Assembly (NCBI RefSeq): GCF_036416795.1
Contig: NZ_CP143868.1
Span: forward strand, 1 to 8,320
DNA: 8,320 nt
Reading direction: 5' to 3'
From: Bacteroides sp. MSB163
GTDB lineage: Bacteria; Bacteroidota; Bacteroidia; Bacteroidales; Bacteroidaceae
Shown here: in pieces, positions 1 through 6,199 of the stretch
Layout: each line of letters starts with the position of its first letter
Position numbering within the stretch: position 1 is the stretch's first letter
Program-made: the position numbers and the translations under genes
Notes under the pieces: model-generated
Told to the model about the DNA's origin: nothing
Seen by the model: only the letters and a program-made list of their open reading frames with translations
The model's database searches: none

Positions 1-978
1 ATGGAGAAGAAAGACAAGAAACAGAGGGATATAGTCCTGTCGCAAAACAATGCGCTGACTACCGCACGCTACAAGTTCGACCTTATCGAAAAACGTGCCC
101 TATACTCCATTATACGAAATATCCGGGCGCAATACATTGAGAACGAGAACGGCAGACGGGACTTATTCGATGATCTGATTATCACCATACACGAGGAAGA
201 ACTAAAGAAATGCGGCGACAATACCAAGATGCAAAACATCTACGATGCGCTAAAACGGCTTAGAAATCGCGATATAGAGATTAACAACGAAAAGATGTGG
301 CTAAGTATCGGTTTTGTCAATTACGTCAAGCATATCAAAAATAAATCGTATTTTGAGGTGCAAGTCTCCAAAGAGGTACTACCCTATTACGTGGAACTCG
401 CCCAAAACTTCACGAGTTACTCCATGACGGTAGCAATCGCACTCAAAAGCACATTCTCGCAAAGGTTTTACGAACTGTGCTGCCAATACCGAAACGCCGG
501 GTTCTTCTTCTACACAGTCGAAAAGCTTCGGGAAATGTTCATGTTGGAAAAGAAATACAAACGGGGATGCGATTTCAAAAGGCGTGTACTTGACGATCCG
601 CAAAAGGAACTCCGGGAATTGTACAATGCCGGACAATGCGATTTATATTTCGAGTTCGAGCCAAAGAGCTACAAAGGCAAGAAAGTGACCGAATACAAAT
701 TTTACGTTTACACAAGGCAAACCGAACAACAAAAGCTATTGGAATACGAAAGCGCAAAACAGGCGATCATCTACATAACAACCACTATTTCGAGGTTCTC
801 TAAAAGTGACAAAGGATATGTTAAGCGTGTAGTGAACGCCGTACAGTTACACCCGGAAATAGCCGTACAGGTGGCGCAAAAGATACAAAAGAAGTTTGAG
901 CAATATATAGACAAGCCAGCCAAACAGATAGGAGCTATCATCCGGGTTTGCTTAATGGAAGATTTTGGTATAGAATAA
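1..978 (+). CDS. Plasmid replication initiator protein, Rep_3 (RepB) family
   Basis: A 325-residue initiator expected to bind origin iterons and open the plasmid origin. The N-terminus (residues 14-40, with NALTTARYKFDLIEKRALYS) matches the opening of the first winged helix in Rep_3 proteins. A second winged-helix region follows at about residues 145-245, including SQRFYELC and the basic stretch KKYKRGCDFKRR. Length fits the family (about 300-350). The ATG at base 1 is the start: a Bacteroidetes-type promoter and the iterons lie directly upstream if the window is joined end to end, leaving a short leader (about 8310-8320). An inverted half-iteron overlaps that promoter, so autorepression by Rep is likely. 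The 63-residue gene follows after 13 bp. The family call is from recognised sequence pattern; the specific subgroup is not identified. Confidence 0.93.
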   Translation: MEKKDKKQRDIVLSQNNALTTARYKFDLIEKRALYSIIRNIRAQYIENENGRRDLFDDLIITIHEEELKKCGDNTKMQNIYDALKRLRNRDIEINNEKMWLSIGFVNYVKHIKNKSYFEVQVSKEVLPYYVELAQNFTSYSMTVAIALKSTFSQRFYELCCQYRNAGFFFYTVEKLREMFMLEKKYKRGCDFKRRVLDDPQKELRELYNAGQCDLYFEFEPKSYKGKKVTEYKFYVYTRQTEQQKLLEYESAKQAIIYITTTISRFSKSDKGYVKRVVNAVQLHPEIAVQVAQKIQKKFEQYIDKPAKQIGAIIRVCLMEDFGIE

Positions 979-991
979 AAAACATACAAGT

Positions 992-1183
992 ATGAAAACA
1001 GGTGATAAAGTTATCGTACCAGCCGAAATAAACGGCTATGGCAGGGATTTACGGGCAATGGTTACAGAGATAGAGAAGTTCGCCGGGGCAATATTCGTAA
1101 CAGTAATATTCACCGAACCATGTCCGGAAGCTTGCGGAAGAAATGGGGGCGTTTACCATGATTTCCAGCTAATAGCAAGATGA
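992..1183 (+). CDS. Small hypothetical protein downstream of rep
   Basis: A 63-residue ORF starting 13 bp after the rep stop, in the same direction and probably co-transcribed with it. The start is the only ATG near the rep stop (TACAAGTATG). The protein opens MKTGDKVIVPAEINGYGRD and contains a strand-rich stretch (AIFVTVIFTEP, residues 32-42), which looks like a small beta-barrel (SH3/KOW-like) fold, with two cysteines at the end (PEACGRNGG region). There is no signal peptide or membrane segment. I do not recognise the family. Its position suggests a replication-linked or copy-control accessory, but that is inference from location only. Confidence 0.6.
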   Translation: MKTGDKVIVPAEINGYGRDLRAMVTEIEKFAGAIFVTVIFTEPCPEACGRNGGVYHDFQLIAR

Positions 1184-1194
1184 TTTATTTTGCT

Positions 1195-1260
1195 ATAATC
1201 GCAATAATTTGCAATAATGTTTGTGATAAATTGCCATAACAATACTTATAACTACCTTTG
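1195..1260 (+). promoter_or_regulatory. Bacteroidetes promoter with helically spaced ATAA motifs
   Basis: TTG at 1231-1233 and TACCTTTG at 1253-1260 are separated by 19 bp, an exact match to the Bacteroidetes -33/-7 layout (TTTG, TAnnTTTG). The start of transcription would fall near 1267, giving a leader of about 20 nt before the ATG at 1286. Across and upstream of it, ATAA recurs at 1195, 1204, 1214, 1226, 1236 and 1248, a spacing of 9-12 bp, so all copies face roughly one side of the helix. Two copies share GCAATAAT. Ribbon-helix-helix proteins often bind tandem short motifs, so autoregulation by the next gene is a reasonable inference. Confidence 0.6.
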
Positions 1261-1285
1261 CAACAGAATATAGCATTTTACAGCA

Positions 1286-1807
1286 ATGGAAAAAGGACAG
1301 GAAAGCAAGCAAAAAAGGAAAACACCGCTTACCACCATAGCGATAAGCCAAGAGTACGCCCAAAAATTAGACGAGTATTTAAACGGTACGGGTATAACTC
1401 GCAAAGAATTTGTCGAGTTGTCCGTTGATTATTTCCAAAGAACCGGGTTCGACCTCCGGGGTGAAGCTTTTGACCTCTCCCCATTGGAAAAGGTTGCCGG
1501 GCGGCTGGAACAATCCGCAAAGATCATGGAACGACACAACGAGGGAACGGAATCGGTGCGCCTGCTTCTCCAAGCTGTCCGGGAACAGACCGCCAAGCAA
1601 CTCCCTGCTCCGGAACTAATCGCCCATGCCGCTGAAGAAAAAGCAAAGGCAGAAGCCAAAAACGAAGAACAAGAAAGGGAGATTGCCCGGCTGCGCTCCG
1701 AGAACTCCGCTCTGCAGGAATATAAAGAAAAGGCACATCGAGAACTGTGCCGGGTACGTGACGAACAAAAGACTATAGGGAAAATAAAAGTTCATACAGA
1801 ATTATAA
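1286..1807 (+). CDS. Ribbon-helix-helix DNA-binding protein with C-terminal coiled coil
   Basis: A 173-residue soluble protein. Residues 14-52 look like a ribbon-helix-helix domain: a strand (PLTTIAIS), then helix (EYAQKLDEYL), turn, and helix (TRKEFVELSVDYFQRTG). Residues 115-165 are charged and heptad-like (EEKAKAEAKNEEQEREIARL onward), suggesting a dimeric coiled coil. The N-terminal domain resembles that of the RHH mobilization protein encoded at 6196-6801 (shared pattern LD, K-[DE]-F, YF, G at matching spacing), so the two may be distant paralogues. Likely roles are plasmid partition, copy control or a mobilization accessory; the sequence does not decide. It has its own promoter just upstream and a strong terminator right after its stop, so it is a single-gene unit. 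Confidence 0.75.
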   Translation: MEKGQESKQKRKTPLTTIAISQEYAQKLDEYLNGTGITRKEFVELSVDYFQRTGFDLRGEAFDLSPLEKVAGRLEQSAKIMERHNEGTESVRLLLQAVREQTAKQLPAPELIAHAAEEKAKAEAKNEEQEREIARLRSENSALQEYKEKAHRELCRVRDEQKTIGKIKVHTEL

Positions 1808-1838
1808 AAAAGAGGAAATGTAAACACTTCCTCTTTTT
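1807..1838. terminator. Bidirectional intrinsic terminator
   Basis: AAAAAGAGGAA (1807-1817) and TTCCTCTTTTT (1828-1838) form a perfect 11-bp stem with a 10-nt loop. T-runs follow the stem in both directions. It begins on the last base of the stop codon of the RHH gene and lies 18 bp beyond the stop of the leftward 113-residue gene, so it can end both convergent transcripts. Confidence 0.88.
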
Positions 1839-1856
1839 CTTACAATATCTTACAGT

Positions 1857-2198
1857 TTATTTCTTCACATATGTAACTGCTACCCAAAAGGCATTACCGG
1901 CACTCAGGTTATTAGCAACAATACTATTCCCACTGATTCGGCAACCTAATGCTTTTTTCAAAGTGTGATCAAATGCTGTAAAGAAAAGGTTACTAACATT
2001 CGGTCTTAAAGCGTTTGGAATCGTTGCAATGACCATGTCATTACCTGCATTGGACTTAGCCCAACCGCTAAAGCTGATTGTTACAACATTGTTCTCGGCA
2101 ACTGCATACTTGTCGTTCATGGCGCTACATGCTGCACCTGGCATTAATTGTGATGAATAGTCGATTACGGCTTTTACATCTGCTGTTTTCTCGTCCAT
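1857..2198 (-). CDS. Small protein resembling a phage tail-fibre tip domain
   Basis: A 113-residue leftward gene with no signal peptide or membrane segment. Residues 38-113 (VVTISFSGWAK, then VIATIPNALRP, FFTAF, CRISGNSIVANN, AFWVAVTYVKK) follow the strand order seen at the C-terminal tips of many phage tail fibres and receptor-binding proteins, where a W-x(n)-ATLP-x-x-x-RP segment precedes short strands and a terminal aromatic strand. Here the domain stands alone after about 35 residues of unclear origin (ADVKAVIDYSSQLMPGAAC). The start is an ATG at 2198 with an AT-rich leader. Resemblance is by eye and the trimeric jelly-roll fold is inferred. Alternatives are a bacteriocin-like or surface lectin-like protein, or a fragment of a phage structural gene. 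Function unknown. Confidence 0.6.
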   Translation of the reverse strand: MDEKTADVKAVIDYSSQLMPGAACSAMNDKYAVAENNVVTISFSGWAKSNAGNDMVIATIPNALRPNVSNLFFTAFDHTLKKALGCRISGNSIVANNLSAGNAFWVAVTYVKK

Positions 2199-2312
2199 AA
2201 TCTAATTTTAATTAAGGTTTTACATTCTTGTTATAAAGTCATATGCATATTAGCTTCATTATAATATACAAATCAATCAATGAAAACGTTCAACAAGAAA
2301 TAACATTTTGCA

Positions 2313-2341
2313 CAAAATTAACACAATATTCATAATGCCAA
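2313..2341 (-). promoter_or_regulatory. Possible leftward promoter for the tail-fibre-like gene
   Basis: On the minus strand TAATTTTG (2320-2313) matches TAnnTTTG exactly, with TTG (2341-2339) 18 bp upstream. It would give a leader of roughly 110 nt before the ATG at 2198. The region is very AT-rich, so chance matches are easy. Confidence 0.4.
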
Positions 2342-2348
2342 TACATAA

Positions 2349-2380
2349 TTTTCTCATATAGAACAAATTAGTTATTTTTG
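2349..2380 (+). promoter_or_regulatory. Promoter of the glycosyltransferase pair
   Basis: TATTTTTG at 2373-2380 matches the Bacteroidetes -7 box exactly; the -33 position is T-rich (TTTT, 2349-2352) but lacks the G. Transcription would start near 2386, only about 12 nt before the ATG at 2398, a very short leader. Its -7 box lies about 50 bp from that of the candidate leftward promoter, so the intergenic stretch 2199-2397 acts as a divergent control region. Apart from these sites I see nothing else in it. Confidence 0.55.
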
Positions 2381-2397
2381 CACCAAAATATGACTAT

Positions 2398-3633
2398 ATG
2401 AACATAAGAAAACTATCAATCATTATACCTGCATATAATGAAGCAAATACGATAGCACAATTATTGTATGGTGTTGTAAATGCTCCATTGCCTAGTGGCA
2501 TAGAAAAAGAAATAATCATCATTGATGATTGTTCAACAGACAACACTGCTTTACAAGTAAGAAAAGTATAACAAAGCAACCCTAATGCGCATATAATATA
2601 TACCAAGCTCAAAGAAAACAAAGGAAAAGGATTTGCTGTACGAACAGGTATCAAATTGGCAAACGGCGAAGCTATCATAATACAAGATGCTGACTTGGAA
2701 TATGATCCTAACGATTATACCAATATGCTTCAGCTATTGATTAATGATGAATGCAAGGTTGTATATGGTTCTAGGATATTAAACCAACAGAACAAGTATT
2801 CCTATCACTCTTTTTATTGGGGAGGACGTTTTATATCTTTTGTCACAAGCATACTATTCACACAAAAAATAACAGATGAACCAACTTGTTATAAAATGTT
2901 TGAATCCTCCTTATTAAAATCCATTCCCCTTACCAGCAACCGTTTTGGTTTCTGTCCTGAAGTCACCGCTAAGATTTTACGAAAAGGCATACAGATAAAG
3001 GAAGTACCTATCAATTACTTTCCACGTACAAAACAAGAAGGGAAAAAAATTAAATGGCGGGATGGAGCAGAAGCACTTTATCTTCTCATAAAATACAGAT
3101 GGGGAAACATTGATGAGAGTGTCAATCTCAAAAAAGGTACTGAAGTTCAATGGACTGTAAAAAACATATTCGCGGTAATCATATCATTGTTACTTATATA
3201 TACCTTGTTCTGTCATTTTCCTGCATATCATTGGGTTTATGCAGATTTACTCAAGAAAAACATGGCACAAAAGAAAAGATACCCACATCTGACTTTTGAT
3301 CAAAAGATGCAAATTAAGTTAGGTGCTGATTATCAATATTTAATGTACCTTCGGGAAACAACTCCACAGAATGCAATCATACTATACCCATCAGCAACAG
3401 CCTTTCACAAAAAAGGTAGTCCGTTTACACATGGCATAAGCAACAAGATATGTGCCACACGTTTTCTATATCCGCGAAGACTTGTCTTAGAAAGCGAAAT
3501 AAGCACAAATAAATATGCTGGAAAGATAACTCATGTAGCTATCGTTAATGGAGAAATACCAAATGGAATCACTCTTCCAACCGATTCCATTCCTCCACAT
3601 GTAGTTTTCGCTGTTAGTTCCCATTCAAATTAA
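2398..3633 (+). pseudogene. Family 2 glycosyltransferase (polyprenyl-phosphate type), interrupted by an in-frame TAA
   Basis: One reading frame runs from the ATG at 2398 to the stop at 3631-3633 (411 codons), broken only by TAA at 2569-2571 (codon 58). The GT2 signature lies on both sides of the stop: SIIIPAYNEA (7-16), IIIIDDCSTDNT (39-50), then after the stop ENKGKGFAVRTGI (73-85), the DxD motif QDADLE (96-101), and the PRT...EGKKIKWRDG block (about 209-223) typical of DPM1/GtrB-like enzymes, which move a sugar from a nucleotide donor to a polyprenyl phosphate at the inner face of the membrane. One membrane segment follows (about 257-275), then an unusual C-terminal domain of about 135 residues, presumably periplasmic. 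Restart at TTG 2656 or a later ATG would lose the nucleotide-binding half, so activity is unlikely unless the stop is misread or a base error. Confidence 0.85.
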
Positions 3634-3639
3634 ATTCGT

Positions 3640-5001
3640 ATGCTCACCATTGGAATTATTATAATACTGATTATGGGACTTCTCATTGTTTGTCTCATCT
3701 CAAAAGAACTTTCATGTATTGAAAAAATTGGTCTCTCTTTCCCTGTCGGAATAGGAGTTCAGACCATGCTCATGGCTTTAATCAACCTTTGCGGACTGCG
3801 CTTAACCGCTATTTCTGTTCTCTCTTCCGGATTGCTGATGCTTTTTGTTCTGCTTGTCCTTCTTTTTCGTAGGAATTCACAGACACATCTACATCCCATA
3901 CAAGGTTTAGACACATCTAAATATAACATGGTATGGATGCTGTTTATCGGACTTGTCATATACTTCGAATACATGAACTTTGTGAAATGCATGTACTTCC
4001 CTACATTTGACCGTGACAGCCTTGCCGGATTCGATACGATAGGCTACGTAATAGCACAAGAACATACCTTCCGACATATAAGCCTTTTTCAGCACGATTA
4101 TATGCCATCTATCCACAACGCAGGAAGTTACATTACATATGCACCTATGACGCAACTAAGTTATGCCTTTGTATATTTGCTTGGTGCCGAGACCTCCAAA
4201 CTTATCCCAGCTTTTATATTTCTTTTCTTTCTTATCACATTCTATGGAGTGATGAAAAGAATTTCCGGACATACATGTGCAGCCGTAGCAACTTTTCTCA
4301 CTATGATAACTCCTGAAATGATTGCTTTTTCTTCTTTATCTGCAACCAATGTCATTCATGCTGTCAGTGCATCATTAGGAATTATTTATATTGCCTTATG
4401 GACTAAATACAAATCTCAAGAAGATCTCCTGCTCGGTTCATTACTATTGGGATTAAATATTTGGACCCGAACGGATGGTATTGTATTCGTACTTGGTGCA
4501 TTACCTGTAATCGGTTTCATCTCAATAAAAAATAAACAATGGAAAACATTCCTTTCACCATTATGTGCTTTTATTCCTGCACTATTTTGGATGCTTTTTT
4601 GTAAAATGAACAATTTTTATTCAGAAAGTATTGCAATTACTCACCTCTTTTGGGATTCGGAAAAGGCTAACATTATATGGAACGGTATAAAATCCCTATG
4701 CCTTGACAAGCAGTTTTATGGCATAAGTTTCCTATTTTTTACAATATCAGTTTTATGCAACAGTTGGTTTATCTGGAAGAAGAAGGATAATCTTCCACTA
4801 CTTGTTATGATTGCATTCTCTCTTTTGCTATACATGATAGTACTTTATCAAATAGATTATAAATGGGATTCCATTCACAACGTTTTAGCTTACTCTGCCA
4901 AGCGTTTTCTATTCTGTTTCATTCCGCTGATATGGTTTTATTCCATGTCCAATAAATGGATAGTATTATTATTCAACAAATTAGAAACATTCTTAAAATA
5001 A
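3640..5001 (+). CDS. Polytopic membrane protein, probable GT-C-fold glycosyltransferase
   Basis: A 453-residue integral membrane protein with about 11-12 hydrophobic segments, beginning at residues 1-21. After the fourth segment a loop carries FDRDSLAGFD (123-132); acidic residues in the first large external loop are typical of GT-C enzymes, which use polyprenyl-phosphate sugars outside the membrane. Other conserved-looking loops are YAPMTQLSY (167-175) and IWTRTDG. It starts 6 bp after the stop of the glycosyltransferase frame, so the two are one operon and probably translationally coupled. The natural reading is donor synthesis by the GT2 enzyme and transfer to a cell-surface glycan or protein by this one. 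With the partner broken, this protein may lack its substrate. The GT-C call rests on topology and the acidic loop; a polymerase or other transporter-like protein is possible. Confidence 0.7.
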   Translation: MLTIGIIIILIMGLLIVCLISKELSCIEKIGLSFPVGIGVQTMLMALINLCGLRLTAISVLSSGLLMLFVLLVLLFRRNSQTHLHPIQGLDTSKYNMVWMLFIGLVIYFEYMNFVKCMYFPTFDRDSLAGFDTIGYVIAQEHTFRHISLFQHDYMPSIHNAGSYITYAPMTQLSYAFVYLLGAETSKLIPAFIFLFFLITFYGVMKRISGHTCAAVATFLTMITPEMIAFSSLSATNVIHAVSASLGIIYIALWTKYKSQEDLLLGSLLLGLNIWTRTDGIVFVLGALPVIGFISIKNKQWKTFLSPLCAFIPALFWMLFCKMNNFYSESIAITHLFWDSEKANIIWNGIKSLCLDKQFYGISFLFFTISVLCNSWFIWKKKDNLPLLVMIAFSLLLYMIVLYQIDYKWDSIHNVLAYSAKRFLFCFIPLIWFYSMSNKWIVLLFNKLETFLK

Positions 5002-5002
5002 G

Positions 5003-5033
5003 CAGTAAGTTTCCTATAAAAGGAGACTTACTG
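5003..5033. terminator. Hairpin terminator between convergent operons
   Basis: CAGTAAGTTTCC (5003-5014) pairs with GGAGACTTACTG (5022-5033): a 12-bp stem with one G-T wobble and a 7-nt loop (5015-5021). It sits immediately after the GT-C gene stop. On the minus strand the stem is followed by CTTATTTT, so it probably ends leftward mobilization transcripts as well as the rightward cargo operon. Confidence 0.75.
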
Positions 5034-5204
5034 TACAATTACAAGAATAAAAAGAAAGCGATATCGAAGCGTTACACCATAAAACATCATTACGGTTATT
5101 ACAAAATGATATTGCGTACATAGCTGATCGTTGCGGTTCTCCCACCATGCGGACAAATCACGGTAACAAAATGACAAAACAGATACCGTACCAAAGAACA
5201 ACAT
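5028..5204 (-). CDS. Possible 58-residue small hydrophobic protein
   Basis: A leftward ORF starting at ATG 5204 with a purine-rich leader (GGAAAAAAGAAAAAA) and stopping inside the terminator stem at 5028-5030. The peptide opens MLFFGTVSVLSFCYRD and ends YGVTLRYRFLFILVIVQ, with a central WWENRNDQLC segment; the last third is hydrophobic. No promoter of its own is clear, so it would be read from the mobilization operon 120 bp upstream. The frame also continues open upstream into the relaxase gene, where it is certainly out of frame. I do not recognise the product, and the stop inside a hairpin argues against a real gene. Low confidence. Confidence 0.28.
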   Translation of the reverse strand: MLFFGTVSVLSFCYRDLSAWWENRNDQLCTQYHFVITVMMFYGVTLRYRFLFILVIVQ

Positions 5205-5323
5205 TTTTTTCTTTTTTCCTAAACACCTGTCAGCGAAGCACAGAGTATTTTTTACCCGAAGAGTGAAACGTCCCTTTACAAATGCGGCGTGCGGAACTAC
5301 CTTTGTGCCGGAAAATAGAAAAA
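5034..5323. other. Intergenic stretch between cargo terminator and relaxase stop
   Basis: About 290 bp with no established gene. Besides the doubtful small ORF, it has an imperfect direct repeat, ACGGTTATTACAAAATGA (5093-5110) and ACGGTAACAAAATGA (5160-5174), and a loose inverted repeat ACGGTA/TACCGT (5160-5165 and about 5184-5189). It may be the remnant of an older junction where the cargo block was joined to the mobilization module. Confidence 0.4.
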
Positions 5324-6199
5324 TTACATACCCATTCCGAAACCTCTGCTCCTTTTTGGCTTCTGCTGGAGTTCCGGATCTTCCTCCTGCTGCTTCTTGG
5401 GGATAGGCTGCTCGATGTCCGGCGTTTTCTCCACCTGTCGGATTTTTGACCTCTCCGGCTCCTGCCGGGTTTGAAGCTCCGCTTTGAGATTGTCCCATTT
5501 CTCCTTTCTGATGCGCTGCGCACGCTCCACCTGTCGGGCGATTTCTGCCGGGTTGCCGTTCTTGACGGCGTTAAGGTAGTCGAAACTTTCCTCCGGCTCC
5601 CGGTCAAACCCCATGCGCCGATCAAAAGAGCTTTCACACTTCCGGAGAAAATCCGTCCGGTCAAAACCTCCTTTCACGTTGCCGCAGTTCTTCTTCCCGG
5701 TATGGTTGGTTTTAGGGCTTAACTTCTTGGTGTTGCTCCGGTCTTTCCGGCTGACGATGATATGTGCGTGCATATCGCTTTCACTGTCACCGTCCCGGTT
5801 GAAATGAATTTTTGCGTAATATTCCACATCATCGCTTTTCAAGCCTTTTCCGAATCCATCCGCATAGTTTCTCATCACATCCTGCCGGATGTACCGTCGT
5901 AAGGCTTCCGCACGTTCCTGCGGAGTTCTGCCCATGCTGCGCAGCTCCTTCTCTGAAGGGCTGACGGTGATGACATAGAACTTTGCGTCAGTACGGCTTA
6001 ACTTAGCCTTGTTGTTGTCTATCTTGAATGTGACCTCCTTTGCGCTCACGTAGTCCCGGAACTGGTTGAAGAACGGCTGTACCTCCTCCCCTTTCTTCAT
6101 CCTCTCCAAGTCCTCATGCTGAAGATAGTTCGTCACCGGAACGCAACTGCCGGTATTGGCATAAGTGCCGTTACCGCCTCCCTGTATCTTCACGTTCAT
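5324..6199 (-). CDS. btgB: BtgB-like mobilization relaxase (HUH type)
   Basis: A 291-residue protein expected to nick one strand at oriT and remain attached to its 5' end during mobilization. The two-histidine metal site is visible as DMHAHIIVSRKD (H144, H146), with a further candidate ligand H132 in AKIHFNRDGD. Y25 in VTNYLQHED near the N-terminus is the best candidate nicking tyrosine (Y13 is an alternative). The C-terminal 100 residues are basic and Q/E-rich, ending RSRGFGMGM. The ATG at 6199 overlaps the stop of the upstream RHH gene by 4 bp (ATGA), so the pair is translationally coupled. Size and partner fit the BtgA/BtgB pair of Bacteroides plasmid pBFTM10 as I remember it; the symbol means that type, not proven orthology. 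There is no type IV secretion or coupling protein here, so transfer needs a helper element. Confidence 0.82.
   Translation of the reverse strand: MNVKIQGGGNGTYANTGSCVPVTNYLQHEDLERMKKGEEVQPFFNQFRDYVSAKEVTFKIDNNKAKLSRTDAKFYVITVSPSEKELRSMGRTPQERAEALRRYIRQDVMRNYADGFGKGLKSDDVEYYAKIHFNRDGDSESDMHAHIIVSRKDRSNTKKLSPKTNHTGKKNCGNVKGGFDRTDFLRKCESSFDRRMGFDREPEESFDYLNAVKNGNPAEIARQVERAQRIRKEKWDNLKAELQTRQEPERSKIRQVEKTPDIEQPIPKKQQEEDPELQQKPKRSRGFGMGM

Noticed and set aside
238..246. CATCTACGA inside rep as an extra iteron
   Set aside because: Only 9 of 21 bases match and it lies in well-conserved coding sequence; probably chance.
1329..1736. Several ORFs overlapping the RHH gene on both strands
   Set aside because: They are shadows of the 1286-1807 gene, which alone has a promoter, domain pattern and terminator.
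2390..2401. Mini-ORF ATG-ACT-ATA-TGA overlapping the glycosyltransferase start
   Set aside because: It would begin only a few bases after the predicted transcription start, too close for ribosome loading; likely coincidence.
2656..3633. Functional shorter glycosyltransferase starting at TTG 2656
   Set aside because: It would lack the first 86 residues, including the PAYNEA and DDCSTD motifs that bind the nucleotide sugar; the frame reads as one interrupted gene.
1840..5002. Insertion sequence or transposon carrying the cargo
   Set aside because: No transposase, terminal inverted repeats or target duplications were seen at the edges.
5298..5305. TACCTTTG on the plus strand as a promoter
   Set aside because: It matches the -7 box, and TTTA (5275-5278) is at the right distance, but no rightward gene follows; it would run antisense into the relaxase gene. 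Probably chance.
5230..5664. Leftward 144-residue ORF, and the upstream part of the ORF 5028-5498
   Set aside because: Both are out-of-frame readings of the relaxase gene, with arginine/serine-rich, non-protein-like composition.
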